From an uncultured Candidatus Udaeobacter sp. (GTDB lineage: Bacteria; Verrucomicrobiota; Verrucomicrobiia; Chthoniobacterales; UBA10450), in NCBI GenBank assembly GCA_955652715.1, contig CATPBS010000149.1, positions 1-6,430 of the forward strand: 6,430 nucleotides of DNA. Direction: 5' to 3'. The position numbers and the translations under genes are program-made. Of the stretch, positions 1-6,430 are shown one piece after another (position 1 is the first letter of the stretch; each line of letters starts with the position of its first letter). The notes beneath the pieces are model-generated. The model had not been told where the DNA came from and ran no database searches. It saw only the letters and a program-made list of their open reading frames with translations.

Positions 1-660
1 GCTCAAGTATTCCGAATGCGGATCATATGCCTGGGCAAGCGCATCGAGAAAGAGTTTGATTTGCTCGTCCTTGTCTTGCTCGTGGACGTTGCGGGCGAGC
101 CGATCATAGCGGCGACCAACGAGTTGCGGTGGGGGCTCAATCGGATGCTCGCTCAGATGCTCCTGCAACAGCTCGTTTGCGATACGACCGCGCCAGAGCT
201 GATCGGCTTCGGCTTCATCTTTTGGCCATGTCGATTTTTGACGGCTCAATTCGACCGTCGCATTGCTCTTAAAATCGATCGGCTGCTTCAACAGCTCTTT
301 TATTTTAGCGACCCGCTCGTCAACGCGTTTCGTATACAGAGCGTAAATGTCGTAAGCCGGTTTCAGCGTGCCAAGAAGAACGTCTCCTGCGATCGAGTTG
401 CCATATTTTGCGTTGAGCGCGTCAACGTCTTGTTGCGTAAAGAAGAGGTGACTGAAATCGAGCAACTCCAGATACGTCTGCAGGAATTTTTTCGAAACTT
501 CCTCATTCAGCTTTTGCCGGGTATAGTGGCCTTCCTCCAAGAGTCGGCCGACGGACATGGCGATCGTTTCCTTTGAGGTCGCTACCGCGGGTGGCGCGGC
601 AGTCGCGGCTCCCAGAACGATCGCGCACAATGCGAGGCTTCGGTGGAAACGTGATTTCAT
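1..660 (-). CDS. prc: Tail-specific (Prc/Tsp-type, S41) periplasmic protease, N-terminal part, truncated by the window edge
   Basis: Reading the minus strand from the ATG at 660 gives 220 open codons without a stop to base 1, so the gene continues off the left edge. Residues 1-27 look like a signal peptide: a basic start (MKSRFHR), a hydrophobic stretch LALCAIVLGAATAA, and an A-V-A site at 25-27, implying export to the periplasm. The mature part resembles the Tsp N-terminal helical domain: LLEEGHYTRQKLNEEVSKKF (40-59), a YLELLDFSHLFFTQQD block (63-78), the W156-to-R184/Y185 region, then LDALAQAYDPHSEYLS (205-220). The DPHSxY motif normally comes just before the PDZ domain in this family. The PDZ and the Ser/Lys catalytic dyad would lie outside the window, so activity cannot be judged. 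Prc-type proteases degrade proteins from their C-termini and in E. coli help control peptidoglycan hydrolases. The start has no clear Shine-Dalgarno; a small hairpin lies just upstream. The family call is good, the symbol less certain. Confidence 0.82.
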   Translation of the reverse strand, partial: MKSRFHRSLALCAIVLGAATAAPPAVATSKETIAMSVGRLLEEGHYTRQKLNEEVSKKFLQTYLELLDFSHLFFTQQDVDALNAKYGNSIAGDVLLGTLKPAYDIYALYTKRVDERVAKIKELLKQPIDFKSNATVELSRQKSTWPKDEAEADQLWRGRIANELLQEHLSEHPIEPPPQLVGRRYDRLARNVHEQDKDEQIKLFLDALAQAYDPHSEYLS

Positions 661-668
661 CGGTAATT

Positions 669-684
669 AGGCGGTTTCCCACCT
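669..684 (-). promoter_or_regulatory. GAAA-tetraloop hairpin just upstream of the tail-specific protease start
   Basis: Read as minus-strand RNA, the sequence is AGGUGG-GAAA-CCGCCU. This is a six-base-pair stem with one U-G wobble, closed by a GNRA-type loop. It ends 8 nt before the ATG at 660. No Shine-Dalgarno sequence is seen there, so the hairpin occupies the place where a ribosome would normally dock. The pairing is directly visible; a role in translation is only inferred. Confidence 0.35.
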
Positions 685-753
685 TGGCAGATTTCACCGC
701 GCAACGCAAGATGATGAAACGAGATCGACATGTGAGTAGGAATGAGACAATCA

Positions 754-781
754 AGAATAGCGAACATTCAATATTCGTAAA
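754..781 (-). promoter_or_regulatory. Possible weak sigma70-type promoter for the tail-specific protease
   Basis: On the minus strand, TTTACG (781-776) and TATTCT (759-754) are separated by 16 bp, each matching the -35 and -10 consensus at four of six positions. The site lies about 95 bp upstream of the ATG at 660, in the correct divergent region. Matches of this quality occur often by chance, so this is a tentative call. Confidence 0.2.
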
Positions 782-823
782 AACTCGCGCCTTCAGTCGT
801 GGCGACGCCTCGATATATTGAAT
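766..823. repeat. Perfect 9-bp inverted repeat in the divergent intergenic region
   Basis: ATTCAATAT at 766-774 is the exact reverse complement of ATATTGAAT at 815-823, with 40 bp between the arms. The right arm ends one base before the MBL-hydrolase ATG at 825, and the left arm lies inside the possible promoter of the opposite gene. This could be a paired operator or a long-range stem. AT-rich 9-mers can also pair by chance. Confidence 0.4.
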
Positions 824-824
824 C

Positions 825-1445
825 ATGATGAGCTACGAAAGCTTTTGCGGCGGCATTTTCGAAACGAATTGCTATTTGTTTAAAGCGCCAGAGGGCCAGA
901 TCCTCTTCGACGCGCCTCAGGGCGCTTGCGAATGGGTGCGTTCGCTTGGGGTCGAGCCGAAACTTTTGCTCCTGACACACGGGCATATCGATCACGTTCA
1001 GGATGTTGCCCGGATTAAGCACCAATTTGGTTGTCCGATTGGTTGTCACCCGCTCACCGCGCCGATGATTTCCGACCGGGAATTTTTTCGCAATTTTGGG
1101 TTCGAACTCGAAATCGAACCGGCCAAACCGGATTTTCTCATCGAAGAAACGCCAAACCGAAATTTTCTCGGCGCCGATTTCCAAGTTCTGGAAATTCCCG
1201 GCCATTGCCCAGGCAGCCTTTGTTTCTTCTCGCGCAACGACAAATTGCTCATCGACGGTGATGTCCTTTTTGCCGGAAGCATCGGGCGAGGTGATTTGCC
1301 CGGCGGAGATACCGATCTGCTGATAACCGGGATTAGGAAGAAAATATTTCCGCTCGGAGACGACATCATAGTGCTTCCCGGCCATGGTCCGCCGACGAAA
1401 ATCGGAACAGAACGGAGAACCAATCCGTTTGTCGGCATCAAGTAG
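825..1445 (+). CDS. MBL-fold metallo-hydrolase, glyoxalase II/YcbL-like
   Basis: This 206-residue cytoplasmic protein has no signal peptide and is a single metallo-beta-lactamase domain. The full set of metal ligands of the family is visible: the THGHIDH signature at 51-57 (H52, H54, D56, H57), H127 in PGHCPGS, the bridging D146 in IDGDVLF, and H187 in LPGHGPPT. The segments GSIGRGDLPGGD (151-162) and GHGPPTKIGTERRTNP (186-201) are typical of the compact glyoxalase II-like/YcbL group, which binds two metal ions and hydrolyses thioesters such as S-lactoylglutathione. The length fits short YcbL forms, which lack the long C-terminal glutathione-binding domain of classic GloB, so the true substrate is open. 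Two ATGs in a row (825, 828) are possible starts and neither has a Shine-Dalgarno. The gene diverges from the tail-specific protease and converges on the kinase gene with a 5-bp gap, so it is probably transcribed alone. Confidence 0.88.
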   Translation: MMSYESFCGGIFETNCYLFKAPEGQILFDAPQGACEWVRSLGVEPKLLLLTHGHIDHVQDVARIKHQFGCPIGCHPLTAPMISDREFFRNFGFELEIEPAKPDFLIEETPNRNFLGADFQVLEIPGHCPGSLCFFSRNDKLLIDGDVLFAGSIGRGDLPGGDTDLLITGIRKKIFPLGDDIIVLPGHGPPTKIGTERRTNPFVGIK

Positions 1446-1450
1446 TTCGA

Positions 1451-2437
1451 TCAGAGATCCGCTAGGAAAGATGCGAGTGGCTCGAGGTTGTCAATTTTCG
1501 CGACGGTGTCCCGTAGCGAGCGGACGGCTCGTGGAATGTATTGCAGGAAATTCTTCTGTCCCTTGACCAAGCCGAGGAACCCATAAGCACCGAGTGCCTG
1601 CATCAGGCGCTGCGTCGCGCACAATTGTAGTGTGTCGTCAGACCGAACGTCGACCGCCACTCCGGTTTCTGCCTGTTTTTGCCTGTAATACGTCAGCAAT
1701 GCAGATCGCTCCTTGGTGGCAAGCTCGACATAAGGATCAAAAAATAGCGATGCCAGATCATACTCTGCCAATCCAGGTCGCATCCCCTGAAAATCAATCA
1801 GGTTGGCCCGGCCGTTCCAGATGATGATATTTTGCGATTGAAAATCGCGGTGGACCAAAACTCTTGGCAACCTCCCAAGGTGTTTTGCGATTTCGCGCAA
1901 ACCGGGAAGCGCTGACAGCTCCTTGCGTTTTGACTCGCTGACCCTGAAATAGCGGCCGAGGCAATTCTCGAAAAAGTAACGCTGTTCCCATCGGTAAAGC
2001 GCAGCGTTAAACTCGGCCGGCAAATGCTCCTTGATTTCTACGCAGACCGAGTCTGGCAGAGTGTGAAGCTTCACAATTTGGTCGAGCGCTGATTCGTAGA
2101 ACGCGCGGCGAACGAGCCAGCTCTCGTGCTGATAGCTATAGAGATCGCGCTCTCCCAAGTCCTCGATCCAGATCAGGCCTTCCGCCGGATCGTGAAAATA
2201 GATTTTAGGGGCTCGAATTCCGTGGGCGCCGAGAAATTGCGCGATCTCGACGTAATGCTGGTTTTCTTCGCGCTCAAGATTGTACTTAACAAGGATCAGC
2301 CCCTGATCCGCAGCGCAATGGATACGATAAAATTTCCGGTCAGAGCCTCCTTTTTCAATTGGCCTGATTTTTATCTCATCCAAATTCAAACGCGGAAAAT
2401 GCATTCGCGTCCGTCGGAGAAGCAGCGCTGTTCTCAT
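1451..2437 (-). CDS. amgK: AmgK-like sugar kinase (aminoglycoside phosphotransferase fold)
   Basis: This 328-residue protein has the APH/choline-kinase fold. GGSDRKFYR (30-38) is the nucleotide-binding loop, K51 in ILVKYN the likely ATP-contacting lysine, and IEDLGERDLY (91-100) the hinge region. HRDFQSQN (196-203) is the catalytic loop with D198 and N203, and IDFQG (214-218) supplies the metal-binding D215. The DFQ form and the following YDLASL segment match AmgK, the anomeric MurNAc/GlcNAc kinase of peptidoglycan recycling. Its start lies 8 nt after the stop of the MurU-like gene, supporting co-transcription and a shared pathway. I chose ATG 2437 for this spacing; M12 (ATG 2404) is an alternative, since homology-like sequence begins only after about residue 20. 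The frame stays open upstream to 2758, but that part lies inside the neighbour and is arginine-, cysteine- and serine-rich, unlike a real domain. The kinase family is secure; the exact sugar is inferred from context. Confidence 0.82.
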   Translation of the reverse strand: MRTALLLRRTRMHFPRLNLDEIKIRPIEKGGSDRKFYRIHCAADQGLILVKYNLEREENQHYVEIAQFLGAHGIRAPKIYFHDPAEGLIWIEDLGERDLYSYQHESWLVRRAFYESALDQIVKLHTLPDSVCVEIKEHLPAEFNAALYRWEQRYFFENCLGRYFRVSESKRKELSALPGLREIAKHLGRLPRVLVHRDFQSQNIIIWNGRANLIDFQGMRPGLAEYDLASLFFDPYVELATKERSALLTYYRQKQAETGVAVDVRSDDTLQLCATQRLMQALGAYGFLGLVKGQKNFLQYIPRAVRSLRDTVAKIDNLEPLASFLADL

Positions 2438-2445
2438 GGTTTGAT

Positions 2446-3396
2446 TTAAATGTCGATGTCGTGGTGGACGCCGCCGACCTTTTTTTGGGAGCGGACAATA
2501 CAACTGCGAAGTTGACTTTGGGAAGCAATTTGTGCGCCTGGCCACAGAATTGTGTCTTCGAGAATCGCTTCCGGGCCGACTCCGCAGTGTTCTCCGACAA
2601 CCGAGCAGCCGCGCAATTGTGCAGTTCGATCGACAAGGGCTGTTTTGTGGACCTGTAAGGGCCAGTCCAGTGTCTTCACATAGCGCGGTTTCCATCGGTC
2701 GCGAAAAATCGTGCGGTGCACTCCAAGATATTCTGCCCGCGAACCGATGTTGAACCACTTGCCGTCATCAAGGACGACGCCTCCAATCCTGCCGTTCTGT
2801 CCAATCCATTTCGTAATGATTGGAATGAAGGAAACTTTTTGGGTCGAGGGAATCCTGCGAAAGATCTCAGGATTCCAGACCGATATGTTCACGTAATCGA
2901 AATTCTCGGTCGGATTGGATTGGTTCGAGATGGCGACGATCCGTCCGTTTCGCGCAACCACACCAGCACCCAAACCCGTATTTCGGCGCAAGCCTAACGT
3001 TACATTGTTTTGCGCGCGGAAGTGTTCTTCGATTAGCGGCTGAAGGTCGACGTCCGTAAGAATATCGCCGCTGTAAACGATGAAGGGCTCCGTGCCGAGA
3101 AGTGATTGCACATTCTTGATGCCGCCGCCTGTTTCGAGCAGAACCGGTTCGTTAACAAGCCTGACCGAATGTCCGGCGTAACTGCTCTCCGGGAAAACGT
3201 GTTCAAAAGATTCCGGCAGCCGATGGGTATTGATAATGAAGCGCTCAACTCCGAACTCCATCAAATGGTCGAGCGCAAAAGTGATGAGCGGCTTTTGAAA
3301 GATGGGGATGAGCGGCTTTGGCACCTCCTCGGTCAGTGGACGCAACCGCGTGCCGAGCCCAGCGCCGAGAACGAAAGCTTGCGTGATTGTATTCAT
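2446..3396 (-). CDS. MurU-like sugar-1-phosphate nucleotidyltransferase with C-terminal hexapeptide-like extension
   Basis: This 316-residue cytoplasmic enzyme begins with the nucleotidyltransferase signature GAGLGTRLRPLT (11-22) and PKPLIP (26-31). Then come NEPVLLETGGGI (82-93), the metal-binding SGD (109-111), and WFNIGSRAEYLGVHR (214-228), which closes the catalytic domain. The LETGGGI block is shared with MurU, which makes UDP-MurNAc from MurNAc-1-phosphate, and the kinase gene directly downstream is AmgK-like. Canonical MurU stops at roughly 220-240 residues. Here about 85 more follow (230-316), with repeats such as ALVDRTAQLRGCSVVGEHC and VGPEAILEDTILWPGAQI that look like a short left-handed beta-helix, as in mannose-1-phosphate guanylyltransferases and similar NDP-sugar synthases. 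The product could therefore be UDP-MurNAc or another NDP-sugar, so I give no gene symbol. No Shine-Dalgarno precedes the ATG. The gene lies 71 bp after the protease gene. Confidence 0.83.
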   Translation of the reverse strand: MNTITQAFVLGAGLGTRLRPLTEEVPKPLIPIFQKPLITFALDHLMEFGVERFIINTHRLPESFEHVFPESSYAGHSVRLVNEPVLLETGGGIKNVQSLLGTEPFIVYSGDILTDVDLQPLIEEHFRAQNNVTLGLRRNTGLGAGVVARNGRIVAISNQSNPTENFDYVNISVWNPEIFRRIPSTQKVSFIPIITKWIGQNGRIGGVVLDDGKWFNIGSRAEYLGVHRTIFRDRWKPRYVKTLDWPLQVHKTALVDRTAQLRGCSVVGEHCGVGPEAILEDTILWPGAQIASQSQLRSCIVRSQKKVGGVHHDIDI

Positions 3397-3420
3397 CGCC
3401 AGAAAAGTGCGGAGGCCGCG

Positions 3421-3453
3421 AAAAAAACGCTTTGGCGCGGCACATCACCGCGC
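3421..3453 (-). terminator. Possible intrinsic terminator between the aspartyl protease and the MurU-like gene
   Basis: In the minus-strand transcript, GCGCGG (3453-3448) pairs with CCGCGC (3440-3435) around a 7-nt loop. After CAAAGCG comes a run of seven U (3427-3421). The stem is perfect and GC-rich, but the U run starts 7 nt late, which weakens the case. A competing stem (GCCGCG 3441-3436 with CGCGGC 3420-3415) overlaps it. If real, it would partly separate the protease gene from the downstream pair. Confidence 0.3.
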
Positions 3454-3467
3454 TCGCTCCCGGCTAG

Positions 3468-4439
3468 CTATCTCAAATAAAGCGTGCGCGTGCCGAAGTC
3501 GATAATGCCGTGGTGCCGTCTCAGTGTTTCTGCGCCCAGCAAACCGGCGACCGGCGGGGAACCTTCCAATAAGCCGTTGTGAATTAGCCCTTCCAGGTCG
3601 ATCACACCCACATCCTTACCAATAATATCTACCGATCCGACCGACAGTTTGCGAATATGGGCGACACGCACGCCGCGCTCTTTCAGATTCACGGCCGACG
3701 AACTATATTGTGTCTCCCGAGTGGCGATTCGCATTCGCCGAAGAAACGACCGATGCAAGAGCGTAGTGAACGAACCCGTATCGACCATCAGCTTGGCAGG
3801 TTTTCCGTTAATTGAACCATTGACGTACAGGTTGAAACCATCGCTGACTTGAATCGGAACAGCCCGCAATCCACGCCGGTCAAAACCCGGAGCGCTGCCC
3901 AAGACGGCCGGATCCGTCTTGAGAATGAGCAACTGTCGCTCACAATCCAGCACCGCTTGTGTCGGGAAAAGAATGTCCGCTCCAATGATCCCGTCGATTT
4001 CCTGTTCGTGAACCAATCGCGCTGCGCGAGTAGAGTCGCCGAGGTCGACTGTAACCATCGGTTCATCGACCAGAGTTAGCCCTCCAATCCGTAGCTCACG
4101 CGCGATCGCTACGTTATTGAACGCGCCGTTAATCTGAACGCGTGCCGGTAGATTTGATTCGGCTGTAGTCGGCTTCAGCCGAAAATACTGGCGACGATTC
4201 AAAGCGATCGCGCTTACCGGCGCGCCGCTATCGACCGTAAGCCACGCCGCCTTCCCGTTAATAAAAGCGCGCACCAGCAAATGATTTTGTCGCGAACGCA
4301 CCAGCGGTAGCGCTTCAAACTGCGTAGTTGCTCGCGCGTAAGCGGCGTGCGGCGCGCCGGCCAATTCGAGAACCAGGGCCAGAGCCGCACACAAAATCGA
4401 CTGATACTTCCGCACAAAGGACAGATGATTTGAGATCAT
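3468..4439 (-). CDS. Secreted two-lobed retropepsin-like aspartyl protease
   Basis: This 323-residue protein starts with a basic region and a hydrophobic segment (SILCAALALVLELAG, about 14-28) followed by HAAYARA, consistent with a signal peptide and export. It contains two similar halves. In the first, FINGKAAWLTVDSGAP carries the catalytic-type D70-S-G, followed later by GIIGADIL (150-157) and LDCERQLLIL. In the second, SINGKPAKLMVDTGSF carries D220-T-G, followed by GLLGAETL (299-306) and IDFGTRTLYL. The two Asp lie exactly 150 residues apart, each after an ING(K) strand. Bacterial retropepsin-like proteins often have one such domain and dimerise; here one chain could supply both aspartates, as in pepsin. 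Substrate and biological role are unknown. I chose ATG 4439; a GTG just before it (4442) is the other option, and neither has a Shine-Dalgarno. The MurU/AmgK-like genes lie downstream on the same strand. Confidence 0.8.
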   Translation of the reverse strand: MISNHLSFVRKYQSILCAALALVLELAGAPHAAYARATTQFEALPLVRSRQNHLLVRAFINGKAAWLTVDSGAPVSAIALNRRQYFRLKPTTAESNLPARVQINGAFNNVAIARELRIGGLTLVDEPMVTVDLGDSTRAARLVHEQEIDGIIGADILFPTQAVLDCERQLLILKTDPAVLGSAPGFDRRGLRAVPIQVSDGFNLYVNGSINGKPAKLMVDTGSFTTLLHRSFLRRMRIATRETQYSSSAVNLKERGVRVAHIRKLSVGSVDIIGKDVGVIDLEGLIHNGLLEGSPPVAGLLGAETLRRHHGIIDFGTRTLYLR

Positions 4440-4476
4440 CACGCGGCGGAGACTAACACACTTCCTTTTTTCGCGT

Positions 4477-4492
4477 AAACGCTTTTGCGTTT
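4477..4492. repeat. Short perfect inverted repeat AAACGC-TTTT-GCGTTT
   Basis: A 6-bp perfect inverted repeat with a TTTT spacer lies in the 121-bp region between the divergent aspartyl protease and permease genes. It could be an operator for either gene or a small RNA hairpin. No U run follows on the plus strand to make it a terminator, and I recognise no specific regulator site. Confidence 0.35.
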
Positions 4493-4499
4493 GAGTTTG

Positions 4500-4536
4500 T
4501 TTGGCTCAACCAAAAGGGAGAGCCACAGTTTTTTTT
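4500..4536 (+). promoter_or_regulatory. Terminator-like leader hairpin with a competing stem, upstream of the SteT-like permease
   Basis: TGGCTC (4502-4507) pairs with GAGCCA (4520-4525) around a 12-nt loop. CAG and then eight T (4529-4536) follow, giving the shape of an intrinsic terminator 24 bp before the permease ATG. A second stem, TTTGG (4500-4504) with CCAAA (4510-4514), uses the same bases and would exclude the first. This resembles an attenuator, but both stems are short and no sensing domain or leader peptide is recognised. Terminator-like sequence on its own is more likely than regulated attenuation. Confidence 0.25.
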
Positions 4537-4560
4537 CGCATTGCACGACACACTCAAGTG

Positions 4561-6141
<1,581 letters not shown>

Positions 6142-6165
6142 GTAACCCAAAAAGAAAACGACCGC

Positions 6166-6430
6166 ATGGCAAATCTATTTGCAAGGAAGCCACTCGAGAG
6201 GCTTATGGAAGAGGCGCAGGAAATCGGCGAGCACAGTCTGAAACGTTCGCTCGGACCGGTGAATCTCATAGCTCTCGGCATCGGGGCGATCATCGGCGCC
6301 GGCCTCTTTGTGCGCACTGCCGCGGCGATTGCGGATCGCGCGGGTCCCTCTGTCGTGCTTGCCTTCGTTGTCGCTGGCCTGGGCTGCGCGTTTGCCGGTC
6401 TGTGTTACGCGGAATTCGCCTCCATGATCC
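6166..6430 (+). CDS. CAT/YhdG-like APC amino-acid permease, N-terminal part, truncated by the window edge
   Basis: From ATG 6166 the frame is open for 88 codons to the right edge. The amphipathic N-terminus MANLFARKPLERLMEEAQ, then GEHSLKRSLGPVNLIALGIG leading into the TM1 motif GAIIGAGLFV (40-49), is characteristic of the cationic-amino-acid-transporter branch (YfnA/YhdG/CAT type). A second hydrophobic segment, VVLAFVVAGLGCAFAGLCYA (63-82), and EFASMI (83-88) correspond to TM2 and the conserved YAEFASM block. Full-length members are usually about 450-600 residues, so most of the protein is missing. The gene follows the SteT-like permease by 24 bp on the same strand, and the gap is purine-rich (AAAAAGAAAACGA), the closest thing to a ribosome binding region in the window. 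It is a different subfamily from its neighbour, so this is not a simple recent duplication. The substrate is not identifiable from this fragment. Confidence 0.85.
   Translation, partial: MANLFARKPLERLMEEAQEIGEHSLKRSLGPVNLIALGIGAIIGAGLFVRTAAAIADRAGPSVVLAFVVAGLGCAFAGLCYAEFASMI

Noticed and set aside
16..576. 186-codon plus-strand open frame
   Set aside because: It is antisense to the tail-specific protease, whose minus-strand frame shows a signal peptide and family motifs; the plus-strand product resembles nothing known.
503..826. 107-codon minus-strand open frame spanning the divergent region
   Set aside because: It overlaps the protease N-terminus in another frame, runs through the intergenic region, and has no recognisable motif.
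768..1385. 205-codon minus-strand open frame opposite the MBL hydrolase
   Set aside because: The plus-strand frame carries all metal-binding motifs of the MBL fold; this one is its antisense shadow.
1451..2437. Reading the APH-fold kinase as an antibiotic-resistance gene
   Set aside because: The fold is shared, but the DFQ motif and pairing with a MurU-like gene point to sugar activation, not aminoglycoside modification.
2438..2758. 107-residue N-terminal extension of the kinase frame
   Set aside because: It lies wholly inside the nucleotidyltransferase gene in a different frame and its composition is not domain-like; kinase homology begins after ATG 2437.
4477..4492. AAACGC-TTTT-GCGTTT as a terminator
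   Set aside because: The stem is short and no U run follows its 3' arm on the plus strand, so it is kept only as an inverted repeat.
4501..4560. 20-residue extension of the permease from a TTG start
   Set aside because: It overlaps the T-rich leader structure, uses a rare start codon and has no ribosome binding site; ATG 4561 is simpler.

Overview
The window reads as ordinary chromosomal DNA from a free-living, Gram-negative-type bacterium with moderate GC. I lean towards a soil member of the Verrucomicrobia (PVC group). The reasons are the mix of protein families (periplasmic tail-specific protease, bilobed retropepsin-like protease, AmgK/MurU-type pair, APC permeases) and the near absence of Shine-Dalgarno sequences before the starts. 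This placement is inference. I see no mobile element, CRISPR array, tRNA or rRNA.

Layout. On the minus strand, 1-660 is the N-terminal third of a secreted tail-specific (Prc/Tsp-type) protease that runs off the left edge. A 164-bp divergent intergenic region separates it from a plus-strand MBL-fold hydrolase of the glyoxalase II/YcbL type (825-1445). That gene meets the end of a minus-strand cluster tail to tail, with only 5 bp between the stops. In transcription order the minus cluster is: a secreted two-lobed aspartyl protease (4439-3468), a MurU-like sugar-1-phosphate nucleotidyltransferase with an added C-terminal region (3396-2446), and an AmgK-like sugar kinase (2437-1451). A second divergent region (4440-4560) holds several small inverted repeats and a possible leader terminator. 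Downstream, on the plus strand, are two different APC-superfamily amino-acid permeases: a complete SteT/LAT-like one (4561-6141) and the first 88 codons of a CAT/YhdG-like one (6166 to the right edge).

How the genes may work together. The best-supported functional unit is the kinase plus nucleotidyltransferase pair. In Pseudomonas, AmgK phosphorylates MurNAc at the anomeric position and MurU converts the product to UDP-MurNAc, so cell-wall sugar re-enters peptidoglycan synthesis without the fosfomycin-sensitive MurA route. The pair here could do the same or could activate another sugar. Two exported proteases and two amino-acid permeases flank it. A link through envelope turnover and peptide or amino-acid uptake is possible, but adjacency is the only evidence. 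I found no clearly new biological system. The points most worth a second look are the two-lobed retropepsin, the extended MurU-like enzyme and the structured divergent intergenic regions.
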